Shown here piece after piece: positions 1-6,879 of a stretch of DNA of 9,386 bases. This DNA is from Thiobacillus sp. GTDB taxonomy: Bacteria; Pseudomonadota; Gammaproteobacteria; Burkholderiales; Thiobacillaceae. The first letter of the stretch is position 1. Every line of letters begins with the position of its first letter. Under the pieces are notes generated by a model. It saw only the letters and a program-made list of their open reading frames with translations. It was not told the DNA's origin and searched no databases. The DNA lies in the NCBI RefSeq assembly GCF_024708915.1, contig NZ_JANJXQ010000019.1:1-9386 (forward strand), in the 5' to 3' direction. The translations under genes and the position numbers were made by a program.

Positions 1-585
1 GCCAAGTCGCGGCTCGACTGGATGAAGAAGCAGCTCGACAAGCTCAACGTGCAGCTGGTGGTGCGCGGCACCGACTACAACCGTTTTCAGGACAAGATCC
101 GCAAGGGCAATGCCCAGCTGTTCGAATGGGGCTGGAACGCCGACTACCCCGATCCGGAAAATTTCTTCTTCCTGCTCTACGGCCCGCACAAGAAAGTCGG
201 CAGCGGCGGCGAGAATGCCGCCAACTACGACAGCCCCGAGTTCGACCGCCTGTTCGAGCAGATGAAGGACATGGACAACGGCCCTGCGCGCCAGCAGGTG
301 ATCGACGCCATGCTCGACGTCGTGCGCCGCGATGCGCCGTGGATATTCGCCTACCATCCCAAGGCCTTCGGCCTGCGCCACGGCTGGGTGCACAACGTCA
401 AGCCCAACCTGATGGCGAACAACACCCTCAAATACCGCCGTATCGACGCTGCCGTGCGCGAAGCCCGGCGCGCCGAATGGAACCGCCCGGTGCTGTGGCC
501 GATCGTGCTGCTGGCCGCTGCGCTGGTGGCCGTGATCGCGCCGGCAGTGATCGCGTGGCGGCGGCATGAACGAAAGACCGCCTGA
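1..585 (+). CDS. Peptide-type ABC transporter substrate-binding protein, C-terminal part, membrane-anchored
   Basis: The last 194 residues of an extracytoplasmic solute-binding protein of family 5 (SBP_bac_5, DppA/OppA-like); the start lies left of the window. The family captures peptides or similar solutes outside the inner membrane and delivers them to the permeases. The fragment shows the family's typical C-terminal lobe: a WGWNADYPDPENFFFLLYG segment (about bases 130-183), an ANYDSPEFDRL segment, and the helix with VRRDAPWIFAYHP. Unusually, it does not end there: a hydrophobic stretch (VLWPIVLLAAALVAVIAPAV, encoded about 490-558) is followed by a basic tail WRRHERKTA, which predicts a C-terminal transmembrane anchor with a cytoplasmic tail. 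Its TGA overlaps the ATG of the next gene by one base (TGATG). The family call is firm; the substrate cannot be read from the sequence, and peptide is inferred from the partner genes. Confidence 0.9.
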   Translation, partial: AKSRLDWMKKQLDKLNVQLVVRGTDYNRFQDKIRKGNAQLFEWGWNADYPDPENFFFLLYGPHKKVGSGGENAANYDSPEFDRLFEQMKDMDNGPARQQVIDAMLDVVRRDAPWIFAYHPKAFGLRHGWVHNVKPNLMANNTLKYRRIDAAVREARRAEWNRPVLWPIVLLAAALVAVIAPAVIAWRRHERKTA

Positions 586-1562
586 TGTTCGCCTATATCC
601 TGCGCCGCCTGCTGTACGCGATCCCTATCCTCATCGGGGTCAACCTGCTGACCTTTGCGCTGTTTTTCGTCGTCAACACGCCGGACGACATGGCGCGGCT
701 GCAACTCGGCGTCAAGCATGTGACGCCGGAGGCGATCGAGCGCTGGAAGACCGAGCACGGCTACGACAAACCGCTGCTGCTGAATGCGCAGGCAACGGGC
801 AGCGCGCAGTTCACCGAGACGATTTTCTTCCAGCACTCGGCGGCGATGTTCGTCTTCAAGTTCGGCAAAAGCGACGACGGCCGCGACATCGGCAACGAAA
901 TCCGCACCCGCATGGGGCCGAGCCTGGCGATCGCGCTGCCGGTGTTCGCCATCGGCTTGCTGGTCAACATCACCTTCGCCTTGCTGATGGTGTTTTTCCG
1001 TGCCACCTACCTCGACCTGTGGGGGGTGGTGCTGTGCGTGGTGCTGATGTCGATCTCGGGCCTGTTCTACATCATCGCCGGACAGTATTTCATCGCCAAG
1101 TTGTGGAACCTGCTGCCGATTTCGGGCTATGCCGGCGGCATCGGCGGGCTCAAGTTCATCCTGTTGCCGGTGTTGGTCAGCGTGGCGGCAGGAATCGGCA
1201 GCGGCGCGCGCTGGTACCGCACGATTTTCCTCGAGGAAATCGGCAAGGACTACGTGCGCACCGCGCGCGCCAAGGGCTTGTCCGAAATCCGGGTCTTGTT
1301 TCGCCACGTGCTGAAGAACGGCATGATCCCGATCCTCACCGGCGCAGTGGTGGTGCTGCCGCTGCTGTTCATGGGCAGCCTGATCACCGAGTCTTTCTTC
1401 GGCATTCCGGGACTGGGCAGCTACACCATCGACGCGATCCAGGCGCAGGATTTCGCCGTGGTGCGTGCGATGGTGTTCCTGGGCTCCTTTCTCTACATCG
1501 TCGGCCTCATTCTTACCGACATTTCCTATTCGTGGGCTGATCCGCGGGTGAGGCTGCAATGA
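585..1562 (+). CDS. ABC transporter permease, DppB/OppB type
   Basis: A 325-residue inner-membrane permease of the binding-protein-dependent transport family (BPD_transp_1), DppB/OppB/YejB branch; it would form half of the transport channel. The N-terminus MFAYILRRLLYAIPILIGV is the usual first helix with a basic start. A periplasmic loop of about 80 residues and further helices follow (about 113-137, 145-166, 190-205, 250-272 and 292-312). The cytoplasmic EAA loop that contacts the ATPase is visible at residues 223-245 (YVRTARAKGLSEIRVLFRHV). The ITESFFGIPGLG segment and the C-terminal YSWADPRVR are also typical of this branch. The start overlaps the upstream stop by one base, and its own stop overlaps the next start (ATGA), so translation is probably coupled. 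Only a weak purine run (GAAAG) precedes the ATG. The length is normal for the family. Confidence 0.93.
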   Translation: MFAYILRRLLYAIPILIGVNLLTFALFFVVNTPDDMARLQLGVKHVTPEAIERWKTEHGYDKPLLLNAQATGSAQFTETIFFQHSAAMFVFKFGKSDDGRDIGNEIRTRMGPSLAIALPVFAIGLLVNITFALLMVFFRATYLDLWGVVLCVVLMSISGLFYIIAGQYFIAKLWNLLPISGYAGGIGGLKFILLPVLVSVAAGIGSGARWYRTIFLEEIGKDYVRTARAKGLSEIRVLFRHVLKNGMIPILTGAVVVLPLLFMGSLITESFFGIPGLGSYTIDAIQAQDFAVVRAMVFLGSFLYIVGLILTDISYSWADPRVRLQ

Positions 1563-2965
1563 GTTTCATGCCCGTGATCCTGTGGACCGATGCGCTGATT
1601 TTTGCGCTGCTGGCGGGCGTGCTGGCGCTGGCCTGGTTGATCCGTCGCCACGCTCATCTGCGCGCTCCGTGGGAGGCCGTGGCGCAGCGCCCGATGGCGA
1701 TGGGGGCGGCTCTGGTGCTGGGCGTCTTCGCCGTCATCGGCCTGCTCGATTCGCTGCATTACCGGGAACGGCTGCCCGACAGCCCGGCCGACAAGCCGCA
1801 GTATTCGGTCGAGGTGATGAGCGCGTTCGACGCGCTGGTGGGCGGCCTGCGCACCCGCCAGGAAAAAACCTATTCGGCGCCGCTGGCGATGCAGCTGTAT
1901 GCCATGGAATTCGTCGAGCGGAATGGCGTGGCGGTGCGCGACTATCCCCGCCTGCAATATGGCGGCGCGCATCTGCAGCACGCCGGCGACCGGGTATCCG
2001 ACATCGCGCGGCGCAGCCTTGCCGGCGCCGCGCAGGGCGCCCTCGCCGGCCTGCTGCTGTTTGCCGGCCTGGCTGCGTGGCAGGCACGCCGGCTGCAGCT
2101 GCCCGTCGGTACATGGCTTGCAAGGTGGCGACAGGGCGGCTTGAACTGGCCCGGCCGCACGCTCGCCGGCATGCTGGCGCTGCTGCTCATGCTGGGCGGC
2201 GCGATGGCGCAGCTGGCGTCCGGCTACCATGTGCTCGGTACCGACAAGGTCGGACAGGACGTGCTCTACATCAGCCTCAAAAGCATCCGCACCGGCCTGG
2301 TGATCGGGTCGCTGACCACGCTGGTCACGCTGCCGCTGGCGATCGGCCTGGGTATCGTGGCGGGCTATTTCCGTGGCTGGGTGGACGATGCGATCCAGTA
2401 TGTCTACACCGTGCTCAACTCGATCCCGGGCGTGCTGCTGATTGCGGCTGCCGTGCTGATCGTGCAGGTCTATATCGAATCCAACCCCGAACTGTTCGAC
2501 ACCGCCGCCGCGCGCGCCGACATTCGTCTGCTGGCGCTGTGCCTGATCATGGGCATGACCAGTTGGACCGGACTGGCGCGGCTGCTGCGCGGCGAATCGC
2601 TCAAGTTGCGCACGCTCGATTACGTCGAAGCGGCGCGCGCCTTCGGCGTATCGAATGCACGCATCATCAGCCGCCATATTTTTCCCAACGTCTTCCATCT
2701 GGTGCTGATTGCGGTCGTTCTGGATTTTTCCGGGCTGGTGCTGGCCGAAGCGGTGCTGTCCTACGTCGGCGTCGGCGTCGATCCTTCCATGTACAGCTGG
2801 GGCAACATGATCAACGGCGCGCGCCTCGAACTTGCACGCGAACCGGCAGTATGGTGGCAGCTCGGTGCGGCGTTCGCCTTCATGTTCGCGCTGGTGCTGG
2901 CCGCCAACCTGTTTGCCGACGGCGTGCGCGACGCCTTCGACCCGCGTCTGGGAGGCCGCCGGTGA
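1559..2965 (+). CDS. ABC transporter permease, DppC/OppC type, with N-terminal extension
   Basis: A 468-residue permease; the DppC/OppC family is usually near 300 residues. The last ~245 residues are canonical: the LGTDKVGQDV motif (226-235) before the transport domain, helices, the EAA loop at 355-377 (YVEAARAFGVSNARIISRH), the LSYVGVGVDP segment and the final DAFDPRLGG. The extra N-terminal part holds predicted helices at about 6-28, 46-64, 154-174 and 201-220. Between the second and third lies a ~90-residue hydrophilic domain (about 65-152), which the positive-inside rule places outside the membrane (RR after helix 1; RR and RWRQ between helices 3 and 4). A Shine-Dalgarno-like GAGG at 1550-1553 supports the ATG at 1559. 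The 3' end overlaps the ATPase start (GTGA). The permease assignment is firm; the role of the extension is unknown. Confidence 0.93.
   Translation: MSFMPVILWTDALIFALLAGVLALAWLIRRHAHLRAPWEAVAQRPMAMGAALVLGVFAVIGLLDSLHYRERLPDSPADKPQYSVEVMSAFDALVGGLRTRQEKTYSAPLAMQLYAMEFVERNGVAVRDYPRLQYGGAHLQHAGDRVSDIARRSLAGAAQGALAGLLLFAGLAAWQARRLQLPVGTWLARWRQGGLNWPGRTLAGMLALLLMLGGAMAQLASGYHVLGTDKVGQDVLYISLKSIRTGLVIGSLTTLVTLPLAIGLGIVAGYFRGWVDDAIQYVYTVLNSIPGVLLIAAAVLIVQVYIESNPELFDTAAARADIRLLALCLIMGMTSWTGLARLLRGESLKLRTLDYVEAARAFGVSNARIISRHIFPNVFHLVLIAVVLDFSGLVLAEAVLSYVGVGVDPSMYSWGNMINGARLELAREPAVWWQLGAAFAFMFALVLAANLFADGVRDAFDPRLGGRR
2950..2955 (+). promoter_or_regulatory. Ribosome binding site for the GTG start of the fused ATPase
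   Basis: GGGAGG lies six bases before GTG 2962, inside the end of the upstream permease gene. It is what selects this GTG in a frame that stays open for more than 1.3 kb upstream. Confidence 0.7.
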
Positions 2966-5016
2966 AGCCCCTGTTGCGGGTCGATGGGCTCGTCACCGAA
3001 ATCGGCCGCGGTGCGGATACCCTGCGCGTGGTCGATGGCGTGTCCTTTCATGTCGCTGCCGGCGAAACCTACGCGCTGCTAGGCGAGTCCGGCTGCGGCA
3101 AGTCGATGACCGCGCTGTCGCTGATGCGCCTGCTGCCGGATGGCGGCCGTATCGTCGCGGGGGCGGTGCAACTGGACGGACAGGATGTGCTGGCGCTGCC
3201 CGAGCGCGACATGCGGCGCGTGCGTGGCGGCGGCATGGCGATGATTTTCCAGGAACCGATGCTGGCGCTGAATCCGGTCGTCAAGGTGGGCCATCAGATT
3301 GTCGAAGCGCTGGTCCTGCATCAGGGACTGAGCGGGCAGGCGGCGCGGCAGGCGGCACGCGGACTGCTCGATTCGGTGGGGGTGCCGGATGCGCTGCAGC
3401 GGCTCGACAGTTATCCGTTCGAGCTGTCCGGCGGCCTGCGCCAGCGGGCGATGATCGCGATGGCGCTGGCCGGCCAGCCCAGGATCCTGATCGCCGACGA
3501 GCCGACCACGGCGCTCGACGTGACCATCCAGGCGCAGGTGCTCGACGTGCTGCGGCGCCTGCGCAGCGAAAAGCGGATGGGCATGCTGCTGATCACGCAC
3601 GATCTCGGGGTGGTGGCCGAGAACGCCGACCGCGTGGGGGTGATGTATGCCGGCGAGTTACTGGAAGAAGGGACGCGCGACGCATTTTTCGCGGCCCCGC
3701 AACATCCGTATAGCCGCATGCTGTTCGAGGCGCTGCCGCATCCGATTCCGCACGGACTTCAGCCCGTAGCGGAGCAGAGTCCTGCAGGGCGTCCCGGCGA
3801 TGGCGCGCGGCTGACCACGATTCCCGGCCAGGTGCCGAAGCTCGACGGCCGGATGCGCGGCTGCCGCTTTGCGCCGCGCTGTCCGTTTGCGATTGCGCGC
3901 TGCCGCGACGAATCGCCCGACTGGCAAACGATCGACGATCAGCGGGTGCGCTGCCATCTGGCGGGCATGCTGCCGCTGCGCAGTGCGCCCGCGGTGGCGA
4001 CGCCGACGCATTCGACCCAAGCGGCGCAAGCCCTGCTGCAGGTGGACGGCCTGAAAGTGTATTTTCCGATCAGGCGCGGCTTCATCCAGCGCACCGTGGG
4101 TCACGTACGCGCAGTGGACGATGTGACGCTGGCGATCCAGCCGGGCCGCACGCTGGCGCTGGTGGGCGAATCCGGCTGCGGCAAGACCACCGTGGGCAAG
4201 GCGCTGCTGCGGCTGATCGAACCGACCGCGGGCCGCATCGTGCTGGCCGGCGAGACCGTCACCGCGCGCAATGCATCCACCCTGCGGCGACAGGCGCAGA
4301 TGGTGTTCCAGGATCCGTTCAGCTCGCTCAATCCGCGCATGCGGGTGGCGGACATCCTGCTCGAAGGCATGGACGCGCTGGGAGTGGGGGCGGCTAACCA
4401 ACGCCGCGACGCGGTTGCGCTGTTGCTGCGCCAGGTGGGACTGCCCGACGACGCGGGGGGGCGCTATCCGCATGCGTTTTCCGGGGGGCAGCGGCAGCGC
4501 ATTGCGATTGCGCGGGCGCTGGCGGTGTCGCCCAGACTGGTGATTTGCGACGAACCGACCAGCGCGCTCGACGTCTCGGTGCAGGCGCAGATACTGAATC
4601 TGCTGAAAGACTTGCAGGACAGCCTGGGTCTGGCCTATCTGTTCATCACCCACAACCTCGCCGTGGTCGATTATCTGGCGCACGAGGTGGCGGTGATGTA
4701 TCTCGGGCGCATCGTCGAACAAGGCCCGGCGGCGCAAGTGCTGCGCGCTCCGCGCCATCCTTATGCCCAGGCGCTGGTGAGTGCCGTGCCGCGTATCGAA
4801 CCGTCGGCCGGGCAGCGCATCGTTCGCCTGAGCGGCGACCAGCCGTCGCCGCTCAATCCGCCCAGCGGCTGCCATTTCCATCCGCGTTGCCCGCATGCAA
4901 GCGAAATATGCCGGCAAATCTATCCCGATCAAACCGCGGTGGGCAGCGAGCATTGGGCGCGTTGCCACTGGGTGGCCGCGCAGGGGCAGGCATTTTCTGG
5001 ACGGAGTTTCAATTGA
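2962..5016 (+). CDS. Fused double ATP-binding protein of a peptide-type ABC importer (DppD-DppF fusion)
   Basis: A 684-residue protein carrying two complete ABC ATPase units in tandem, as in YejF or GsiA, so one chain could supply both motor domains. Half 1 (D-type): Walker A GESGCGKS 41-48, Q-loop Q97, signature LSGGLRQR 155-162, Walker B ILIADEP with E180, H-loop H213. Half 2 (F-type): opens with VYFPIRRGF, Walker A GESGCGKT 402-409, Q450, signature FSGGQ 506-510, Walker B with D530/E531, H564. Each half ends in an oligopeptide C-terminal (oligo_HPY) region with four cysteines: C301, C307, C314, C331 and C637, C643, C650, C668. The GTG start at 2962 follows GGGAGG (2950-2955) by six bases. 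The frame is open far upstream, but that part overlaps the permease and has no ABC homology. All catalytic residues are present, so both sites could be active. Confidence 0.95.
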   Translation: MKPLLRVDGLVTEIGRGADTLRVVDGVSFHVAAGETYALLGESGCGKSMTALSLMRLLPDGGRIVAGAVQLDGQDVLALPERDMRRVRGGGMAMIFQEPMLALNPVVKVGHQIVEALVLHQGLSGQAARQAARGLLDSVGVPDALQRLDSYPFELSGGLRQRAMIAMALAGQPRILIADEPTTALDVTIQAQVLDVLRRLRSEKRMGMLLITHDLGVVAENADRVGVMYAGELLEEGTRDAFFAAPQHPYSRMLFEALPHPIPHGLQPVAEQSPAGRPGDGARLTTIPGQVPKLDGRMRGCRFAPRCPFAIARCRDESPDWQTIDDQRVRCHLAGMLPLRSAPAVATPTHSTQAAQALLQVDGLKVYFPIRRGFIQRTVGHVRAVDDVTLAIQPGRTLALVGESGCGKTTVGKALLRLIEPTAGRIVLAGETVTARNASTLRRQAQMVFQDPFSSLNPRMRVADILLEGMDALGVGAANQRRDAVALLLRQVGLPDDAGGRYPHAFSGGQRQRIAIARALAVSPRLVICDEPTSALDVSVQAQILNLLKDLQDSLGLAYLFITHNLAVVDYLAHEVAVMYLGRIVEQGPAAQVLRAPRHPYAQALVSAVPRIEPSAGQRIVRLSGDQPSPLNPPSGCHFHPRCPHASEICRQIYPDQTAVGSEHWARCHWVAAQGQAFSGRSFN
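5003..5006 (+). promoter_or_regulatory. Ribosome binding site for the TTG start of the small membrane protein
   Basis: GGAG ends six bases before TTG 5013. It lies in the last codons of the ATPase gene and is the main support for a TTG start that would otherwise be passed over in favour of ATG 5073. Confidence 0.6.
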
Positions 5017-5210
5017 ATACCGGCAAACGCAGTCGCAATTTCTGGATCGGCAACCTGGTTCTGGGCGTGGCCATGCTGACGCTGCTTTTCATGGGGCCGC
5101 TGTCGGATGCGCTGGGCATCTGGGCGGCGGTGCTGTGGATGGTGCTGGCCGCCGTCGGCATGGCACTGGTGATGTCGGACAAGTCGGATGAGCCGCCTGC
5201 GCCCGATTAG
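5013..5210 (+). CDS. Small two-helix membrane protein of unknown function, last gene of the transporter operon
   Basis: A 65-residue protein that I do not recognise as a named family. It starts at TTG 5013, which overlaps the ATPase stop as TTGA and follows GGAG (5003-5006) at six bases. The basic N-terminus [11 protein letters not shown] precedes two predicted transmembrane helices (about 11-29 and 34-54) joined by a short GPLSDALG turn. The tail is short and acidic/proline-rich (SDKSDEPPAPD). The basic start and the short connection suggest a hairpin with both ends in the cytoplasm. The alternative ATG at 5073 would leave 45 residues and cut away the first helix, so the TTG is preferred. 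The overlap suggests co-translation with the importer, and a role in its assembly or stability is possible, but nothing in the sequence proves a functional link. Confidence 0.7.
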   Translation: MNTGKRSRNFWIGNLVLGVAMLTLLFMGPLSDALGIWAAVLWMVLAAVGMALVMSDKSDEPPAPD

Positions 5211-5231
5211 GGCGGGTTAGGTTAGGCCGCT
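5191..5231. other. Possible weak hairpin in the convergent gap after the transporter operon
   Basis: CGCCC (5200-5204) and GGGCG (5210-5214) can pair around the loop GATTA, which includes part of the small gene's stop codon. An outer arm, 5191-5198 with 5224-5231, pairs with one mismatch. The hairpin sits between two converging genes, where a terminator would be expected, but no T run follows on either strand. It is therefore only a candidate transcript-end structure. The rest of the 37-base gap (5211-5247) shows only a short GTTAG direct repeat. Confidence 0.25.
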
Positions 5232-5247
5232 CTGATTCAGCGCGGGC

Positions 5248-6819
5248 TCAGGGGCGTTCGACTACGATCTGCTGGCCCGCACGGATGACGCTATCGTTCC
5301 CGAAAACCGGATTCCAGGTTTTGAGGTCGGCCAGACTGACGTCGAAACGCTGCGCGATGGCGTGCAGGCTGTCGCCGCGTTTGACGGTGTAGTGAACAGG
5401 CCCGGCAGGTTTTCCGGGAAGGGGGGTGAAGGCGACGTGCCGGACGGCTTCGGGCTGCCGAGCGGCCTGTTCGTTCAGGGGCAAGCGCAGGGTCTGGCCG
5501 GCTTTGAGACCGCCAGCGAGGCCGGGGTTGGCCTGGGTCAACTGGGCGACGCTCAGGCCGTAACGGCGGGCCACGCCGAACAGCGTGTCGCCGCGCTCGA
5601 CCAGATGCTGGCTTGCGCTCGTCGTTGTTGCCGCGGCGACGCTTTGCGCCGCGGCCACGCCACGGCCGCTGACGGGGACGAGTATGGTTTGCGCGCGCAC
5701 CAGCTTGCCGCGTTTCAACTGAAACTGGTTATGTTCTTCGAGGCGGGCGAGGCTGACATCGAAGCGCTTGGCGATGGCTTCGGGGCGTTCGCCTTTTTGT
5801 GCCGCATAGGGCTGCCAGGAGTCCCAGCTGGCAGTCTCCAGGTTGCGCTGGAATTTGTCGGTTTTGTCGACCGGGATCAGCAGGTTGACCGGCGTGTCGG
5901 AACGGATGAGCTTGCGCGGAAAGGCGGCGTTGAGTGCGATGAACTCGTCGCTGCTCATGCCCGCCAGCCGCGCGGCGGAGTGGATGTCCATGCTGGCATG
6001 GACGGTGACCTGGTCGAAATAGGGCTGGTTGGGCAGCGCGTCGATGGCGATGCCGTGCTGTTCGGGATTGCGGATCAGGTTCTTGATGGCGAGAAGCTTG
6101 GGGACGTAATGGCGGGTCTCGCTGGGCAGGGACAGGCTGGCGTAATCGGTGGGCAGTCCCTGCTGGACGTTCTTCTGGATGGCGCGCGCGACGCAGCCTT
6201 CGCCACAGTTGTAGGCCGCCAGCGCCAGCTGCCAGTCGCCGAAATCGAGATACAGCTTGCCCAGGTAGTCGAGCGCAGCTTGGGTGGCGGCGGTGAAGTC
6301 GCGCCGGCCGTCGTACCAGCTGTCCTGCTTGAGGCCGTAGTGGCGGCCGGTGGAGGGAATGAACTGCCAGATGCCCGAGGCGGCAGACGGCGATAGCGCG
6401 GTGGGGTTGAATGCGCTCTCGATCATCGGCAGCAAGGCGATTTCCATCGGCATCGCACGGCGGTCGACTTCCTCGACGATATGGAACAGATAGCGGCGCG
6501 CGCGGTCGACCATGCGGCGCACGGATTCCGGCCGCGCCGCGTACCAGGATTCGTGCACGGCAACGAGCGGGTTGGACGCGGCGTCCTCGATCTTGAAGCC
6601 GTTGCGGATGCGCTGCCAGACATCGTCCTGGCTGGCGCTGGCGGAGGAAGCGTCGGCGGCTGTGCTGCCGGCGTCAGCGTCCCATTCCAGGAACTGGTTG
6701 GCGGCGAAGGATTCCGTTGCAGCAGCAGGGTAGCTGAAAAGCAGTGCCAGCACGGCCAGGCTGAAGCGGTTTAATTTGCTGCCGGCCGGTCGGGAACGGG
6801 CCAATTTGATTCCGGGCAA
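5248..6819 (-). CDS. mltD: MltD-type membrane-bound/periplasmic lytic murein transglycosylase with LysM repeats
   Basis: A 523-residue murein lytic transglycosylase that would cleave the MurNAc-GlcNAc bond of peptidoglycan with formation of 1,6-anhydro-MurNAc. An N-terminal signal sequence (hydrophobic about 18-31, possible signal peptidase I site after AAA at residue 34) precedes an SLT domain at about 115-230. That domain has the probable catalytic Glu134 in LLPMIESAFNPTA, the SAASGIWQFIPSTGR motif (145-159) and the ALAAYNCGEG motif (199-208). The C-terminus has LysM domains at about 405-448 and 475-520, and a degenerate LysM-like unit at about 336-382. The start is TTG 6819: an in-frame TGA (6837-6835) excludes longer forms, and GGAG (6826-6829) sits six bases before it. 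There is no lipobox cysteine, unlike the E. coli lipoprotein. It lies 54 bases downstream of gloB on the same strand. Confidence 0.92.
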   Translation of the reverse strand: MPGIKLARSRPAGSKLNRFSLAVLALLFSYPAAATESFAANQFLEWDADAGSTAADASSASASQDDVWQRIRNGFKIEDAASNPLVAVHESWYAARPESVRRMVDRARRYLFHIVEEVDRRAMPMEIALLPMIESAFNPTALSPSAASGIWQFIPSTGRHYGLKQDSWYDGRRDFTAATQAALDYLGKLYLDFGDWQLALAAYNCGEGCVARAIQKNVQQGLPTDYASLSLPSETRHYVPKLLAIKNLIRNPEQHGIAIDALPNQPYFDQVTVHASMDIHSAARLAGMSSDEFIALNAAFPRKLIRSDTPVNLLIPVDKTDKFQRNLETASWDSWQPYAAQKGERPEAIAKRFDVSLARLEEHNQFQLKRGKLVRAQTILVPVSGRGVAAAQSVAAATTTSASQHLVERGDTLFGVARRYGLSVAQLTQANPGLAGGLKAGQTLRLPLNEQAARQPEAVRHVAFTPLPGKPAGPVHYTVKRGDSLHAIAQRFDVSLADLKTWNPVFGNDSVIRAGQQIVVERP

Positions 6820-6825
6820 GTCGGT

Positions 6826-6829
6826 CTCC
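6826..6829 (-). promoter_or_regulatory. Ribosome binding site for the TTG start of mltD
   Basis: On the minus strand GGAG (within CGGGAGA) lies six bases before TTG 6819. With the in-frame stop just upstream, it fixes the TTG as the most likely start. Confidence 0.6.
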
Positions 6830-6847
6830 CGTACTCAACAAGCGCTC

Positions 6848-6877
6848 ATCCTAAGGGGTTGGACCGGGGGCGGTCAA
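6848..6877 (-). promoter_or_regulatory. Candidate sigma-70-type promoter for mltD
   Basis: On the minus strand, TTGACC (6877-6872, five of six matches to the -35 consensus) and TAGGAT (6853-6848, four of six to the -10 consensus) are separated by 18 bases. The -35 box overlaps the gloB stop codon. Transcription would begin near 6841, giving a leader of roughly 20 bases that contains the GGAG ribosome site. It would give mltD its own promoter besides read-through from gloB. This rests on a consensus match only. Confidence 0.35.
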
Positions 6878-6879
6878 CC
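6857..6879 (-). other. Hairpin spanning the gloB stop codon, in the gloB-mltD gap
   Basis: The minus-strand sequence GGTTGACCG, CCCC loop, CGGTCCAACC forms a nine-base-pair stem with one bulged C and a four-base loop. No T run follows, so it is not a standard intrinsic terminator. It could slow transcription or ribosomes, or protect the gloB mRNA end. It overlaps the candidate mltD -35 box, so only one of the two readings may matter. Confidence 0.4.

Noticed and set aside
351..1559. 402-residue open frame on the minus strand opposite the binding protein and first permease
   Set aside because: The composition is His/Gln/Arg/Asp-rich antisense noise, and it lies opposite two clear transporter genes.
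1582..2961. The ATPase reading frame stays open for about 1.4 kb upstream of GTG 2962, which would give an 1144-residue protein
   Set aside because: The upstream part overlaps the permease gene in another frame, is rich in Arg/Ala/Gly of low-complexity type and shows no domain. A ribosome site and a normal ABC N-terminus appear exactly at GTG 2962. Long open shadow frames are expected in DNA this GC-rich.
3658..4968. 436-residue open frame on the minus strand opposite the ATPase
   Set aside because: It is a mirror of the conserved ATPase codons, with Arg/Gln/His-rich sequence and no recognisable domain.
5073..5075. ATG 5073 as start of the small membrane protein
   Set aside because: It would remove the basic N-terminus and most of the first helix, and no ribosome site precedes it. 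TTG 5013 has both the GGAG and the coupling overlap.
5215..5226. GGTTAGGTTAGG, a telomere-like direct repeat
   Set aside because: It is only two units in a convergent gap and has no further copies in the window; it is most likely chance.
5362..6396. 344-residue plus-strand frame opposite mltD
   Set aside because: The minus-strand protein has clear SLT and LysM motifs throughout. The plus-strand product is Gly/Val/Asp-rich with no motif, a typical shadow.
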